Positions 1 through 7,840 of a stretch of DNA of 64,000 bases are shown here, piece after piece. This DNA comes from Halomonas litopenaei (GTDB lineage Bacteria; Pseudomonadota; Gammaproteobacteria; Pseudomonadales; Halomonadaceae). Within the stretch, counting starts at the first letter, position 1. Each line of letters opens with the position of its first letter. Both the position numbers and the translations under genes were made by a program. Under the pieces are notes generated by a model that saw only the letters and a list, made by a program, of their open reading frames with translations, was not told the origin of the DNA and made no database searches. The DNA is taken from NCBI RefSeq assembly GCF_003045775.1, contig NZ_PXNS01000013.1, positions 124,001 to 188,000 on the forward strand. The letters are read 5' to 3'.

Positions 1-1237
1 GGCTGTCCAGTTCGCAACGCTCGGCCAGGCTGGTGAGGCGTCTACGGCTGGCGGCGACAAAGGGGTTGTCGATGTCCCAGGCGTATCCCGCCAGCACCGA
101 GGCGATCATCTGACGCACCCGGGGCTGTTGATCCGGATGGAAGATGACGCGTGGCAGGCGGCCGTCGTACCAGGCATCGACAAACTCGCGGAAGGTGGCG
201 ACACCACGGCGCAGCGGTGCTTCAAAGTCCTGCGCCCAGTTCACGGCGTCGCCGTCGAGCTGGTCTGCGACCAGTGGCGCCGCGCGCAGCGCCGAGTCCA
301 GCGCGATGGTGACGCCGGAAGAGAACACCGGATCGAGAAACTCGCCGGCGTTGCCGAGGATGGCATAGCCGGGTCCGTGCAGGCGGGTGATATCGGCGGA
401 GTAACCGTCGATGCGCTGGACCTCGCGGGTGGCCGTCGCGTCCTTGAGCAGGCGAGCGTAGCGGGGCTCCTGACCCAGCATCGCCCACAGCCGCTGGTCG
501 TCGCTGTCGCCGGCGCTCTCGAGCAGCTCGGGACTGGCGACGACACCGACGGAGGCCCGCCCGTCACGGAAGGGGATCAGCCAGTACCACACGTCGGGGT
601 GGGTCGGGTGGACGCCGATCAGAATCTTGTCGCGGTCATGCTCGGCGCGATCGATACGGTCTTCGACGTGGGTGAACAGCGCGCAGCGAGTGGCCAGGCT
701 GGAGGGGCGGTCCAGCGCTTCCAGGCGTGCCAGCACGCGGCCATAGCCGCTGGCATCGAGGACGAAGCGGGCTTCGATGTCGAAGCACTTCCCGTCATCG
801 TCGACACAGCTCAGTCGCGGCCTGAACGGATCGGCGCGAAAGTCGCTGACGCTGACGCCGAAATCGACGCGCGCCCCCGCCGCCCTGGCGCCCTCGATCA
901 GGCGCTGGTCGAAGTCCTCGCGGGGCACCTGCCAGGTGGTGCCGGGGCCATCGCTGAACTTGTCACGGAAATCGATGGCCGCGTAGTCGTCGCCCCGGCA
1001 AAAGGCGGCGCCGTTTTTCGGCTGGTAGCCACCGGCCTTGGCCGCCTCGAGCAGGCCGCAGCGCTCCAGGTGCACCATGCACTGGGGCAGCAGGCTTTCG
1101 CCGATGACGAAGCGCGGAAAGTGGGTGCGCTCCAGCACCCTGACCGAATAGCCCTTGCGCGCAAGCCAGGCGGCGGCGGCTGCGCCCGAGGGGCCGGCAC
1201 CGATGATGGCGACGTCGGTATCAGGTCGATCTTCCAT
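1..1237 (-). CDS. FAD-dependent oxidoreductase (tryptophan-halogenase-like fold), 3' end outside window
   Basis: Open frame from an ATG at 1237 running off the left edge with no stop (at least 412 codons). The N-terminus has the Rossmann dinucleotide-binding motif VAIIGAGPSGAAAA near residues 9-22, and the sequence RFVIGESLLP near residue 47 matches the GESL motif of the flavin-dependent halogenase/geranylgeranyl-reductase-like group. Further in, GYAILGNAGEFLDPVFSSG is the second FAD contact motif typical of these enzymes. The start overlaps the end of the MMPL exporter gene by 17 bases, so the two are probably co-translated. In aryl-polyene clusters a flavoprotein of this kind often accompanies the exporter; its substrate is not established from sequence and could be the aryl head group or the polyene. 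Family call is firm, role is inferred from context. Confidence 0.85.
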   Translation of the reverse strand, partial: MEDRPDTDVAIIGAGPSGAAAAAWLARKGYSVRVLERTHFPRFVIGESLLPQCMVHLERCGLLEAAKAGGYQPKNGAAFCRGDDYAAIDFRDKFSDGPGTTWQVPREDFDQRLIEGARAAGARVDFGVSVSDFRADPFRPRLSCVDDDGKCFDIEARFVLDASGYGRVLARLEALDRPSSLATRCALFTHVEDRIDRAEHDRDKILIGVHPTHPDVWYWLIPFRDGRASVGVVASPELLESAGDSDDQRLWAMLGQEPRYARLLKDATATREVQRIDGYSADITRLHGPGYAILGNAGEFLDPVFSSGVTIALDSALRAAPLVADQLDGDAVNWAQDFEAPLRRGVATFREFVDAWYDGRLPRVIFHPDQQPRVRQMIASVLAGYAWDIDNPFVAASRRRLTSLAERCELDS

Positions 1238-3575
1238 GGGATGAACTCTCCAGTTCTTGGGTGTCGCTTCCTGCGACACCCCGGTGGGCGGCCACGCCAG
1301 CGCGTTCCGTCGCGCCTCGGGCCGGGGGGACCAGGCACCAGGTGGCAACCAGTCCGATCAGGCAGGTCTGACCAAGAAAGTGCAGTGCCGGCGTGGCACT
1401 GAAAGCCAACAGGCCGAACGCCAGCAGGCTGGACGCGCAGGACAGGCTGATCGCCAGCCATGCGCCCGGGTCTTGCGGGTGCTCGGTGCTGAAGATACCG
1501 GCGTCGAGGCCGATGCCGAGCACCAGCAAAAGGCCCAGCAGGTGAAACAGGGTCAGGCCGGTGTGGCTCAGTGCGTAGAGACCCAGGGTGATGATCACTG
1601 CGCCCACCGGCGGCAGCAGCACCCGCCAGGCGTGGCGACGGTAGCGCAGGCCGAACACCACCACCAGCAGTGCCAGGGCGAGTGCCAGCCAGCGCACCAG
1701 CTCTTCGCTGAGCAAGGCGAGCTGCTGCGACAGCGCCGCGACCCGATCGCGGTAGATCACGTCCGGTGACTCGGCGAGCTGCGTCAGCGCCTTCGATGCG
1801 GTGGCGTCCACCTCACCGATGGTGATCAGGGCGGCGGGATGTTCGAGGCCATCGAGCCAGAGCGCACGGTCGGCTTCGCCGGCGCGGCTCGACAGCCAGG
1901 TCTGCGGGGACAGGTAGGGCACCTCGTGCAGAGGATCTTCAAGGCGCGGGATCAGCGTCGAGGGCAAGCCGGCGGCCGTCAGCAGCTCCGGCAGGGCCGC
2001 GGCGTAGCGCTCGCGCACCCGTTCGAGGTTGTGCTCCTGGGTCTGCATCGACGGTACCGCCTGGGCCAGGTGGCGATGGGAGGACAGGTGGCCCTCCCGT
2101 TCGAGCCGGGACAGCGGCTCGTCAAGCTGTTCCAGGCGCTTCAGCAAGGCATCCGGGGTCTCGCCGCTGACGATCAGGTAGCGGAAGCTGGCCGGACGCT
2201 CGAGCAGCGTCTGCACCCGCTGCTGTTCGGCGATCAGCGCAGCCGGCGACGGATTGAGCTGGCGCAGGTCATGGCTGGTGGTACTCCCGGTCAGCGCCAG
2301 CACGGCAGCCACGGCCAGCACCAGCGCCAGGGCGGGATACACCCAACGCTGGCCGCGGCCGACACGCAATCGATCGAGCCGCCTGGCGATGGTGGCGGTA
2401 GCCGGGTGGTGATAGAGCGGCAGCCGTGGCAGCCACAGACGCACGCTGAGCCAGGCGCCGATCAGGCCGAGTGCGGTGAAGGTGGCCATCTGGCGCAGCC
2501 CCGGCAAGGGAGTCGCCAGTTGCACCAGGTAGGCGCACAGGCTCGAGGCCAGGCCCAACGCCAGGCCCGGCCAGAACAAGCGCAGCGAGCGCCCCGGGTT
2601 GAGCTGGCGGGTGCATTGCAGGTGCAGCGCGTAGTCCACCGACAGACCGATCAGGCTGGCGCCGAAGGCCAGGGTGATCAGGTTGAGCGAGCCGAAGATC
2701 AGCCAGGTCAACGCGCTGGCGAAGACCAGACCGGTGGCTACCGGCAACAGCAGCGTGGCGATCACCAGCGGGCGGCGGAACACCAGCGCCAGCAACGCCA
2801 GAATGCCGAACAGCGAGCCCAGACCGATGGTGGCGATCTCGTGACTCGCCTGCCTGGCACCGGCGGCGGCATGGAACACCAGCCCGGCGCGCAGCAGGGT
2901 CAGCTCGGGATGCGCCTGGCCGAAGCGCTCCAGCACCGCACTCAGCTCTTGCTGCAGTGCCATGTCGTAGGGGCTGGCCGCCAGGGTTGCGCCGATCAGG
3001 CTCCACTCGGTCTTGTCGGTGACCACCCCGGGGCCGCCGGGGTGCCAGCTGACCGGGCCCTGGAAGCGCGCCTCGAGCCAGCCGTCGAGCAGGCCGAAGG
3101 GGTCGCGCTCGAGATCGGCGTCGACGCCTGGGGCGAACAGCCGTGACAGGCCGCGCTGGCGCCAGGCCTCGGCGTCTTGGCGGGCCAGCGAATCGGTCAG
3201 CAGGCGATAGCGATAGGGGGTCAGGGTCTGATCCGGGCGCGGCGGCGACTGGCTATCCAGGCTTGCGATGATGCCGCTGGCCGTCAGCGCCTGGCGAAGC
3301 TCGTTGACCGCCTCCACGGGGGCGGCGTGCGGCGTCGCGTCGCTCGCGACCAGCAACAAGAAGCGGCGCTCGAAGGTGGACGCAAGACTGTCATCGGCGC
3401 GGGCGATCAACTCGCCCTGCTGATGTTCGGGCAGCAGGGCGGTGATGCGGGTATCCAGTGGCGCACCGCGCAGCACTTGCACGGCCAGCAGCACGATACA
3501 GGCCAGCAGCACCAGTCCCCAGCCGCGACTCGCCAGCAGCGCGCCGCGGGCTGAATCAGTGCCCCCGAGACTCAT
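1221..3575 (-). CDS. MMPL/RND-family exporter of the aryl polyene operon
   Basis: A 784-residue inner-membrane protein of the MMPL branch of the RND superfamily. It has an N-terminal anchor helix (about 18-38), a large periplasmic region, a block of transmembrane helices (about 250-390) carrying LIGLSVDYALHLQ, then a second periplasmic region and a second helix block (about 640-750) with LVLGIGLDAGIFST. The two-fold repeat and the DY/D residues in the central helices are those expected for proton-driven RND carriers. Its start codon overlaps the stop of the LolA-like gene (ATGA, 4 bases) and its end overlaps the flavoprotein start. By family and position it probably moves a lipid-linked aryl polyene out of the inner membrane and hands it to the LolA-like protein. 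Confidence 0.88.
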   Translation of the reverse strand: MSLGGTDSARGALLASRGWGLVLLACIVLLAVQVLRGAPLDTRITALLPEHQQGELIARADDSLASTFERRFLLLVASDATPHAAPVEAVNELRQALTASGIIASLDSQSPPRPDQTLTPYRYRLLTDSLARQDAEAWRQRGLSRLFAPGVDADLERDPFGLLDGWLEARFQGPVSWHPGGPGVVTDKTEWSLIGATLAASPYDMALQQELSAVLERFGQAHPELTLLRAGLVFHAAAGARQASHEIATIGLGSLFGILALLALVFRRPLVIATLLLPVATGLVFASALTWLIFGSLNLITLAFGASLIGLSVDYALHLQCTRQLNPGRSLRLFWPGLALGLASSLCAYLVQLATPLPGLRQMATFTALGLIGAWLSVRLWLPRLPLYHHPATATIARRLDRLRVGRGQRWVYPALALVLAVAAVLALTGSTTSHDLRQLNPSPAALIAEQQRVQTLLERPASFRYLIVSGETPDALLKRLEQLDEPLSRLEREGHLSSHRHLAQAVPSMQTQEHNLERVRERYAAALPELLTAAGLPSTLIPRLEDPLHEVPYLSPQTWLSSRAGEADRALWLDGLEHPAALITIGEVDATASKALTQLAESPDVIYRDRVAALSQQLALLSEELVRWLALALALLVVVFGLRYRRHAWRVLLPPVGAVIITLGLYALSHTGLTLFHLLGLLLVLGIGLDAGIFSTEHPQDPGAWLAISLSCASSLLAFGLLAFSATPALHFLGQTCLIGLVATWCLVPPARGATERAGVAAHRGVAGSDTQELESSSHGRST

Positions 3576-4201
3576 GCGCCGGGGGCTCCGGTCAGGGCGT
3601 CACAGGGCAGCGGCGACAACTCGAGGCGCAGACGATCGCCGTCGGTGAAGCTGACCTGAAGGTGCTCGACCTGCTCGGCGCCGTCCAGTTCGATCCCTTG
3701 CAGACGCTCGGCGATGGCCCTGTCCAGGGGCGCAAGTTGTGCCTGCCAGTCATCGAGGTTGCCGCCAAGGCGCACGCTGAAATGCCCTTCAAGGCTCGCC
3801 CAGTTGCCGTCGAACAGTCCCGTCAGAACGGGTAGCAGGGCCTTGAGCCCCGGTGGCAGTTCGGGGTTGTCGGCGGACAGCACGACCCGATCCTCGATCG
3901 GGCTCAGGGTCTGCCACACCAGCCCAGAGGGCTCGCGACGAAAGTAGCCGGCGCTGGGCAGTTCGGTCTGCAGGTCCGCCATCCAGCGGTTCTGCTCGAA
4001 ACTCACGCAGGCCGGCTGATGCTGCTCCAGTTGCCGGCTCAACTGCGGCAGACTCGGTACCGTGCCGGTGGAGGCAACAGCAGCCGTTGCCAGCATCGGC
4101 AGCACCAGCAGGATGCCCGCCAGGGCGCCCCTCAAGGCTCGGCTTTTCCCGTGAGCCCAGCGAGGCCGGTGTGAACGGTGGTGCGTGGAGCTGTGGTTCA
4201 T
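3572..4201 (-). CDS. LolA-like periplasmic lipid/lipoprotein carrier
   Basis: 209-residue protein with an N-terminal signal sequence (hydrophobic stretch ALAGILLVLPMLATAAVA, about residues 26-43), followed by a LolA-type sheet domain including the stretch SAGYFRREPSGLVWQT. The ATG at 4201 is chosen because it forms an ATGA overlap with the stop of the upstream thioesterase gene; a longer frame exists but would run far into that gene. It is followed by another 4-base ATGA overlap with the exporter. LolA carries acylated cargo across the periplasm; in aryl polyene clusters such a dedicated copy is thought to serve the polyene lipid rather than lipoproteins. Cargo is inferred from context. Confidence 0.82.
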   Translation of the reverse strand: MNHSSTHHRSHRPRWAHGKSRALRGALAGILLVLPMLATAAVASTGTVPSLPQLSRQLEQHQPACVSFEQNRWMADLQTELPSAGYFRREPSGLVWQTLSPIEDRVVLSADNPELPPGLKALLPVLTGLFDGNWASLEGHFSVRLGGNLDDWQAQLAPLDRAIAERLQGIELDGAEQVEHLQVSFTDGDRLRLELSPLPCDALTGAPGA

Positions 4202-4638
4202 GGTTGCGCCTCCTGCCAGGCGATCAGCCGCTCGATCAGCGCAGGTGGCGAGGCCAGGCGCATCTCGCCATCGTCCAGCCCCACCGCGACCTGGACCGAC
4301 CAGGCGCGGGTCAGGCGCTTGCGGCTCTCGGCGCAGCGGATGGTGTAGTCGATCTTGAGGCGGTTTTCCCATTCGCTCAGGCGAGCCTCGATGGCCAGGC
4401 GCTGGGCGAAACGAGCGGGCGCGGCGTAGCGCAGGCGCAGATCGATGATCGGCCAGGCGAAGCCCGATGCGCGCATCTGCAGGTAGTTGTAGTCGATGGC
4501 GTCGAGCAACCGGCAGCGGGCGATCTCGAGATAGCGCACGTAGTGGCCGTGCCAGGCCACCTCCATCATGTCGACGTCGTGAAAGGGCACCTCGAGCTCC
4601 ACCTCGGCTCGGGGTAGCGGGCGATCGTCAGGCGTCAT
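4198..4638 (-). CDS. Acyl-CoA/ACP thioesterase (4HBT, YbgC/FadM-like hotdog)
   Basis: 146-residue single hotdog-domain thioesterase. The N-terminal motif FHDVDMMEVAWHGHYVRYLE (about residues 18-37) is the 4-hydroxybenzoyl-CoA thioesterase signature, with the catalytic Asp before MMEV and the H-x-x-Y-V-R-Y-L-E helix. Length is normal for the family. Its start overlaps the end of the ammonia-lyase gene by 11 bases and its stop overlaps the LolA-like start by 4 bases. It probably releases an aryl or polyenoyl product from CoA or ACP in the aryl polyene pathway. Confidence 0.82.
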   Translation of the reverse strand: MTPDDRPLPRAEVELEVPFHDVDMMEVAWHGHYVRYLEIARCRLLDAIDYNYLQMRASGFAWPIIDLRLRYAAPARFAQRLAIEARLSEWENRLKIDYTIRCAESRKRLTRAWSVQVAVGLDDGEMRLASPPALIERLIAWQEAQP

Positions 4639-6181
4639 AGAACCTCCAGTGACGGCGGCGTATCAGGCCACAGAGGTGGTTGAGGTCGCTGTCCATGGCG
4701 CGGTCCTCGGCCAGGGGGGCGACGTCGCGGCGCACGCTGTCGACGAAGGCCGCCAGGCGCTCGGGAACGGCGCCGGCGTCGTTCAGTCGGCTGCGCAGTT
4801 CGACGCCCTGCACCGCGGCGTGCAGGGTCGCGGCAGCCACCTGCTCGACCAGGGTCAGCACGCGCAGGGCATCGCGCGCGGCGATGGTGCCCATGCTGAC
4901 CTTGTCCTGGTTGTGGCACTCGGTGGAGCGCGAGAACACGCTGGCCGGCATGGTCAGCTTGAGCGCCTCGGCGGTCCAGGCGGAGGCGCCGATCTGTACC
5001 GCCTTGTAGCCATGATTGAGCGCGAGGCGCTCGGCACTGGCGCCGCTCAGGTTGCTTGGCAGGCCATGGTTGTAGCGGCTGTCCACCAATAGAGCCAACT
5101 GCCGGTCGAGCAGGTCGGCCAGATTGGCGGCGGCCTGCTTCAGACTGTCCATGACAAAAGCCACGTGGCCACCGTAGAAGTGGCCGCCGTGCATCACCTT
5201 GCCGGCCTCGGCATCGATCAAGGGGTTGTCATTGGCGCTGTTGAGTTCATTGGTCAGGAACTGTCGCCACCAGGGCAGGGCGTCTTCGACCACGCCGATC
5301 ACGTGGGGCGCGCAGCGGGTCGAGTAGCGATCCTGCAGTCTGGGTGAGTTACGCGGGGTACGCGGTGCGTGCAGGTCCTGGCGCAGCCTGGCGGCCACCT
5401 GCTGCTGTCCCGGGTGCGGCTTGGCGGCAAACAGTTCGGCATCGAAGTGGTAGGGGTTGCCGTCCAGCGCCTGGACCGACAGTGCGGTGATGCGCGTCGA
5501 CAGTTGTGCCAGGTAGGCGCAACGGGCGAAGGCCAGGCAGCCCAGCGCGGTCATCACCGCGGTGCCATTCATCAGCGCCAGGCCTTCCTTGGGCTTCAGT
5601 CGATAGGGGGCCAGGCCGCGCTCGGCCAGGGCGTCGGAGGCCGGACGGCGGGTACCATTGTCGATGACCTCGCGCTCGCCACACAGCACCGCGGCCAGAT
5701 AGGACAGCGGCGTCAGGTCACCGCTGGCGCCGACTGAGCCTTCCTCGGGAATCACCGGCAGCACGTCGTGTTCGAGCAGCCAGGCCAGCCGCTCGAGCAG
5801 CTCGAAGCTGACCCCGGACACGCCCTGGCACAGCGATACCAGACGCACCAGCACCACCGCCCGAGCTGCCTCGATATCGAGGATCTGGCCCATGCCGCAG
5901 CCATGGAAGGTGTACAGCTGGCGGGGCAGGTCGTCGATGTCCTGATGGGCCACCGGTCGGGTACAGGCGTCGCCGTAGCCGGTGGTGACGCCGTAGACCA
6001 CGCCGTCTTCTTTAAGCAGGCGCGCGAGAAAGCGCTGGCCACGCTCGATGCGCGCGCGAAACTCGGGAGCGGTCGACAAGGTGACGCGCCGGCGGCGCTG
6101 TGTCACATCGAGTACGTCCTCCAGGCTCAGGGCGCCGCCATCGAGGATCAAGGGGGCGGTCGGCTCAGCGGGATGGGTCAT
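4628..6181 (-). CDS. HAL/PAL/TAL-family aromatic amino acid ammonia-lyase
   Basis: 517-residue member of the MIO-dependent lyase family. The cofactor-forming Ala-Ser-Gly triad is present in GSVGASGDLTPLS (ASG at about 152-154), together with the catalytic Tyr region VYGVTTGYG (about 62-70) and ELNSANDNPL. These enzymes deaminate His, Phe or Tyr; in aryl polyene clusters the enzyme is thought to supply a cinnamate/coumarate-type aryl starter. The residue pair that sets substrate choice aligns here as Phe92-His93, not the usual SH (HAL), FL (PAL) or HL (TAL). The start at 6181 is preferred over a longer frame because it gives a short overlap (17 bases) with the upstream acyltransferase and matches family N-termini. 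Confidence 0.85.
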   Translation of the reverse strand: MTHPAEPTAPLILDGGALSLEDVLDVTQRRRRVTLSTAPEFRARIERGQRFLARLLKEDGVVYGVTTGYGDACTRPVAHQDIDDLPRQLYTFHGCGMGQILDIEAARAVVLVRLVSLCQGVSGVSFELLERLAWLLEHDVLPVIPEEGSVGASGDLTPLSYLAAVLCGEREVIDNGTRRPASDALAERGLAPYRLKPKEGLALMNGTAVMTALGCLAFARCAYLAQLSTRITALSVQALDGNPYHFDAELFAAKPHPGQQQVAARLRQDLHAPRTPRNSPRLQDRYSTRCAPHVIGVVEDALPWWRQFLTNELNSANDNPLIDAEAGKVMHGGHFYGGHVAFVMDSLKQAAANLADLLDRQLALLVDSRYNHGLPSNLSGASAERLALNHGYKAVQIGASAWTAEALKLTMPASVFSRSTECHNQDKVSMGTIAARDALRVLTLVEQVAAATLHAAVQGVELRSRLNDAGAVPERLAAFVDSVRRDVAPLAEDRAMDSDLNHLCGLIRRRHWRFYDA

Positions 6182-7103
6182 GGTCAGTCGTCTCGTCGGC
6201 GATCCAGAAAGGAAAGAAGTTGAACCACTGCAACGGGTGGCGCTGGACGCGCCAGGCCAGGTCGGCGCAATGGCGTTGCATGGCCTCGGCGATCCAGGCG
6301 CTGCGGCCACGGCGCCCCAGCCGCGAGGTGTCGTCGATCAGGTCGAAGTCGACCACAAAGCCGTCGCCATCACGCACACAGGCAAGCCGGTAGAGCCGAC
6401 AGCGCAGCAGGCTGGCGAGCAGGAAGGGGCCCTCGGGGAAGGGCGCCGGTGCACCGAGAAACTCGAGCGCACGGGTACGGCCCTGACGCAAGGGAATGCG
6501 ATCGGCGGCGATGACCACGAAGCCTCCGGCGCGGATGCGCGCGTCCAGGCGCTGGGCGCTGGACGGTGAAATCTCGCTGACCTCGAGAATCTCGGGGCGA
6601 CGGCGGCCGGTGGCGCGCTCCAGCAGTTCGTTGAACTTGCGCGCGTTGCGGGTGTGCATGATCACCGTCAGGTCCAGCGAGGGGTGGCGTTCGCTGAGGG
6701 CGTTGACGATGTCCAGATTGCCGTGGTGGGCGACCAGAATCAGGCCCCCCTGGCCGCCGTCCACGGCCTGGGCGAAGTGCTGTACACCGTCGCCGGACAG
6801 CCGCGAGGGGGGATACTCGCCGTTCCAGGCGGCCACCTTGTCCATCAGCGATCGACCAAAGCTCAGAAAGTGACGAAAGCTACGCGCCCGCAGCCGCAGT
6901 GGCTGTCGTTCGAGCGCCGGATCGAGCCGTGTCAGGTAGTCCTGGGAGGCGCGCCGGGCGGTGCGGTGGGACAGGTAGTACCACAGGATCACCGGCCACA
7001 GCAGTAGCTGGAAGGGCCAGTCGCCGAAGCGTCTCAACCAGACCATGAACAGCATCCCCGAGAGGGTGCCGCGCTCGCCGATGGCGGCCCAGTGGCGGTT
7101 CAT
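6165..7103 (-). CDS. LpxL/HtrB-like lysophospholipid/lipid A acyltransferase family protein
   Basis: 312-residue protein with an N-terminal membrane helix (about residues 18-42, FMVWLRRFGDWPFQLLLWPV) and the acyltransferase HX4D motif in VAHHGNLDIVNA. Family members transfer acyl chains from acyl-ACP to a glycolipid at the inner membrane. ATG at 7103 gives a 4-base ATGA overlap with the preceding glycosyltransferase gene, so both are probably translated together. In this operon it probably acylates the lipid or sugar anchor of the aryl polyene rather than lipid A; that role is inferred. Confidence 0.82.
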   Translation of the reverse strand: MNRHWAAIGERGTLSGMLFMVWLRRFGDWPFQLLLWPVILWYYLSHRTARRASQDYLTRLDPALERQPLRLRARSFRHFLSFGRSLMDKVAAWNGEYPPSRLSGDGVQHFAQAVDGGQGGLILVAHHGNLDIVNALSERHPSLDLTVIMHTRNARKFNELLERATGRRRPEILEVSEISPSSAQRLDARIRAGGFVVIAADRIPLRQGRTRALEFLGAPAPFPEGPFLLASLLRCRLYRLACVRDGDGFVVDFDLIDDTSRLGRRGRSAWIAEAMQRHCADLAWRVQRHPLQWFNFFPFWIADETTDHDPSR

Positions 7104-7840
7104 GGCTGCCTCCGATGGCGCAACAGCAGACCGGGCAGGCGGGGCCACATGGCCACGAACAGGCGGGCGTGCATGGCGCTGATCTGGGCGTTGTCGCGCC
7201 ACAGGGCGAAGTGGCTGACTCCTTGCTCGGGGTAGTGCACCCGTACCGGCAGGTTGGTGAGTTCGCCCCCGGCCCAGTACCAGCGCACCAGCACCTCGGT
7301 GTCGAAGGTCATGCGATCACCACAGGGGTGCCGACGCAGCAGGCCATTGACGGCGGCCAGGGGGTAGAGACGTACCCCACACATGGAGTCGCGAATCCGC
7401 CGCGACAGGGTGTTGATCCAGACCCACACATGGGTGGCGTAGCGGCCGTACAGCCGGGCCCTGGGCACGCTGTCGTCATAGCGGGCGTAGCCGACCAGCA
7501 GACGATGGGGCGTCTGGTGCATGGCATCGATGAAGGCTGGCAGGTCGTCCGGGTGGTGCTGGCCATCGGCGTCGACCTGCAATGCGTGGCTGTAGCCCAG
7601 CCGCTCGGCCTCGAGCAGCCCACTGCGCACCGCCGCGCCCTTGCCACGATTGTGCTGGTGGGTCACCAGCGCGTGGCCGTCGCTGGCCAGACGCTCGAGT
7701 TCCCGGCGACAGGACGGTTCACTGCCGTCGTCCACCAGGATCACCGGCAGGCCCAGATCGGCGAGCCGCCCGACCACTCCGGCCACACTGTCGGGGTGGT
7801 TGTAGACCGGTACCACGGCGCAGGGGCGGAGCTCAGTCAT
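7100..7840 (-). CDS. Glycosyltransferase family 2
   Basis: 246-residue GT2 (GT-A fold) enzyme. It shows the N-terminal AVVPVYNHPDSV strand-loop, the nucleotide-binding VILVDDGSEP and the metal-binding LQVDADGQHHPDD, all of dolichol-phosphate-mannosyltransferase type. It lacks C-terminal transmembrane helices, so it is a soluble or peripheral enzyme. Starts with ATG at 7840, overlapping the ligase/dehydratase gene by 8 bases. Some aryl polyene clusters encode a fused glycosyltransferase-acyltransferase; here the two activities are adjacent genes. Likely attaches a sugar to the polyene or its lipid anchor. Confidence 0.83.
   Translation of the reverse strand: MTELRPCAVVPVYNHPDSVAGVVGRLADLGLPVILVDDGSEPSCRRELERLASDGHALVTHQHNRGKGAAVRSGLLEAERLGYSHALQVDADGQHHPDDLPAFIDAMHQTPHRLLVGYARYDDSVPRARLYGRYATHVWVWINTLSRRIRDSMCGVRLYPLAAVNGLLRRHPCGDRMTFDTEVLVRWYWAGGELTNLPVRVHYPEQGVSHFALWRDNAQISAMHARLFVAMWPRLPGLLLRHRRQP

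Noticed and set aside
128..1402. Long plus-strand open frame of about 424 codons
   Set aside because: Antisense to the flavoprotein and exporter genes, which show clear family motifs on the minus strand; the plus frame is rich in Gly/Ala/Gln with no recognisable domain.
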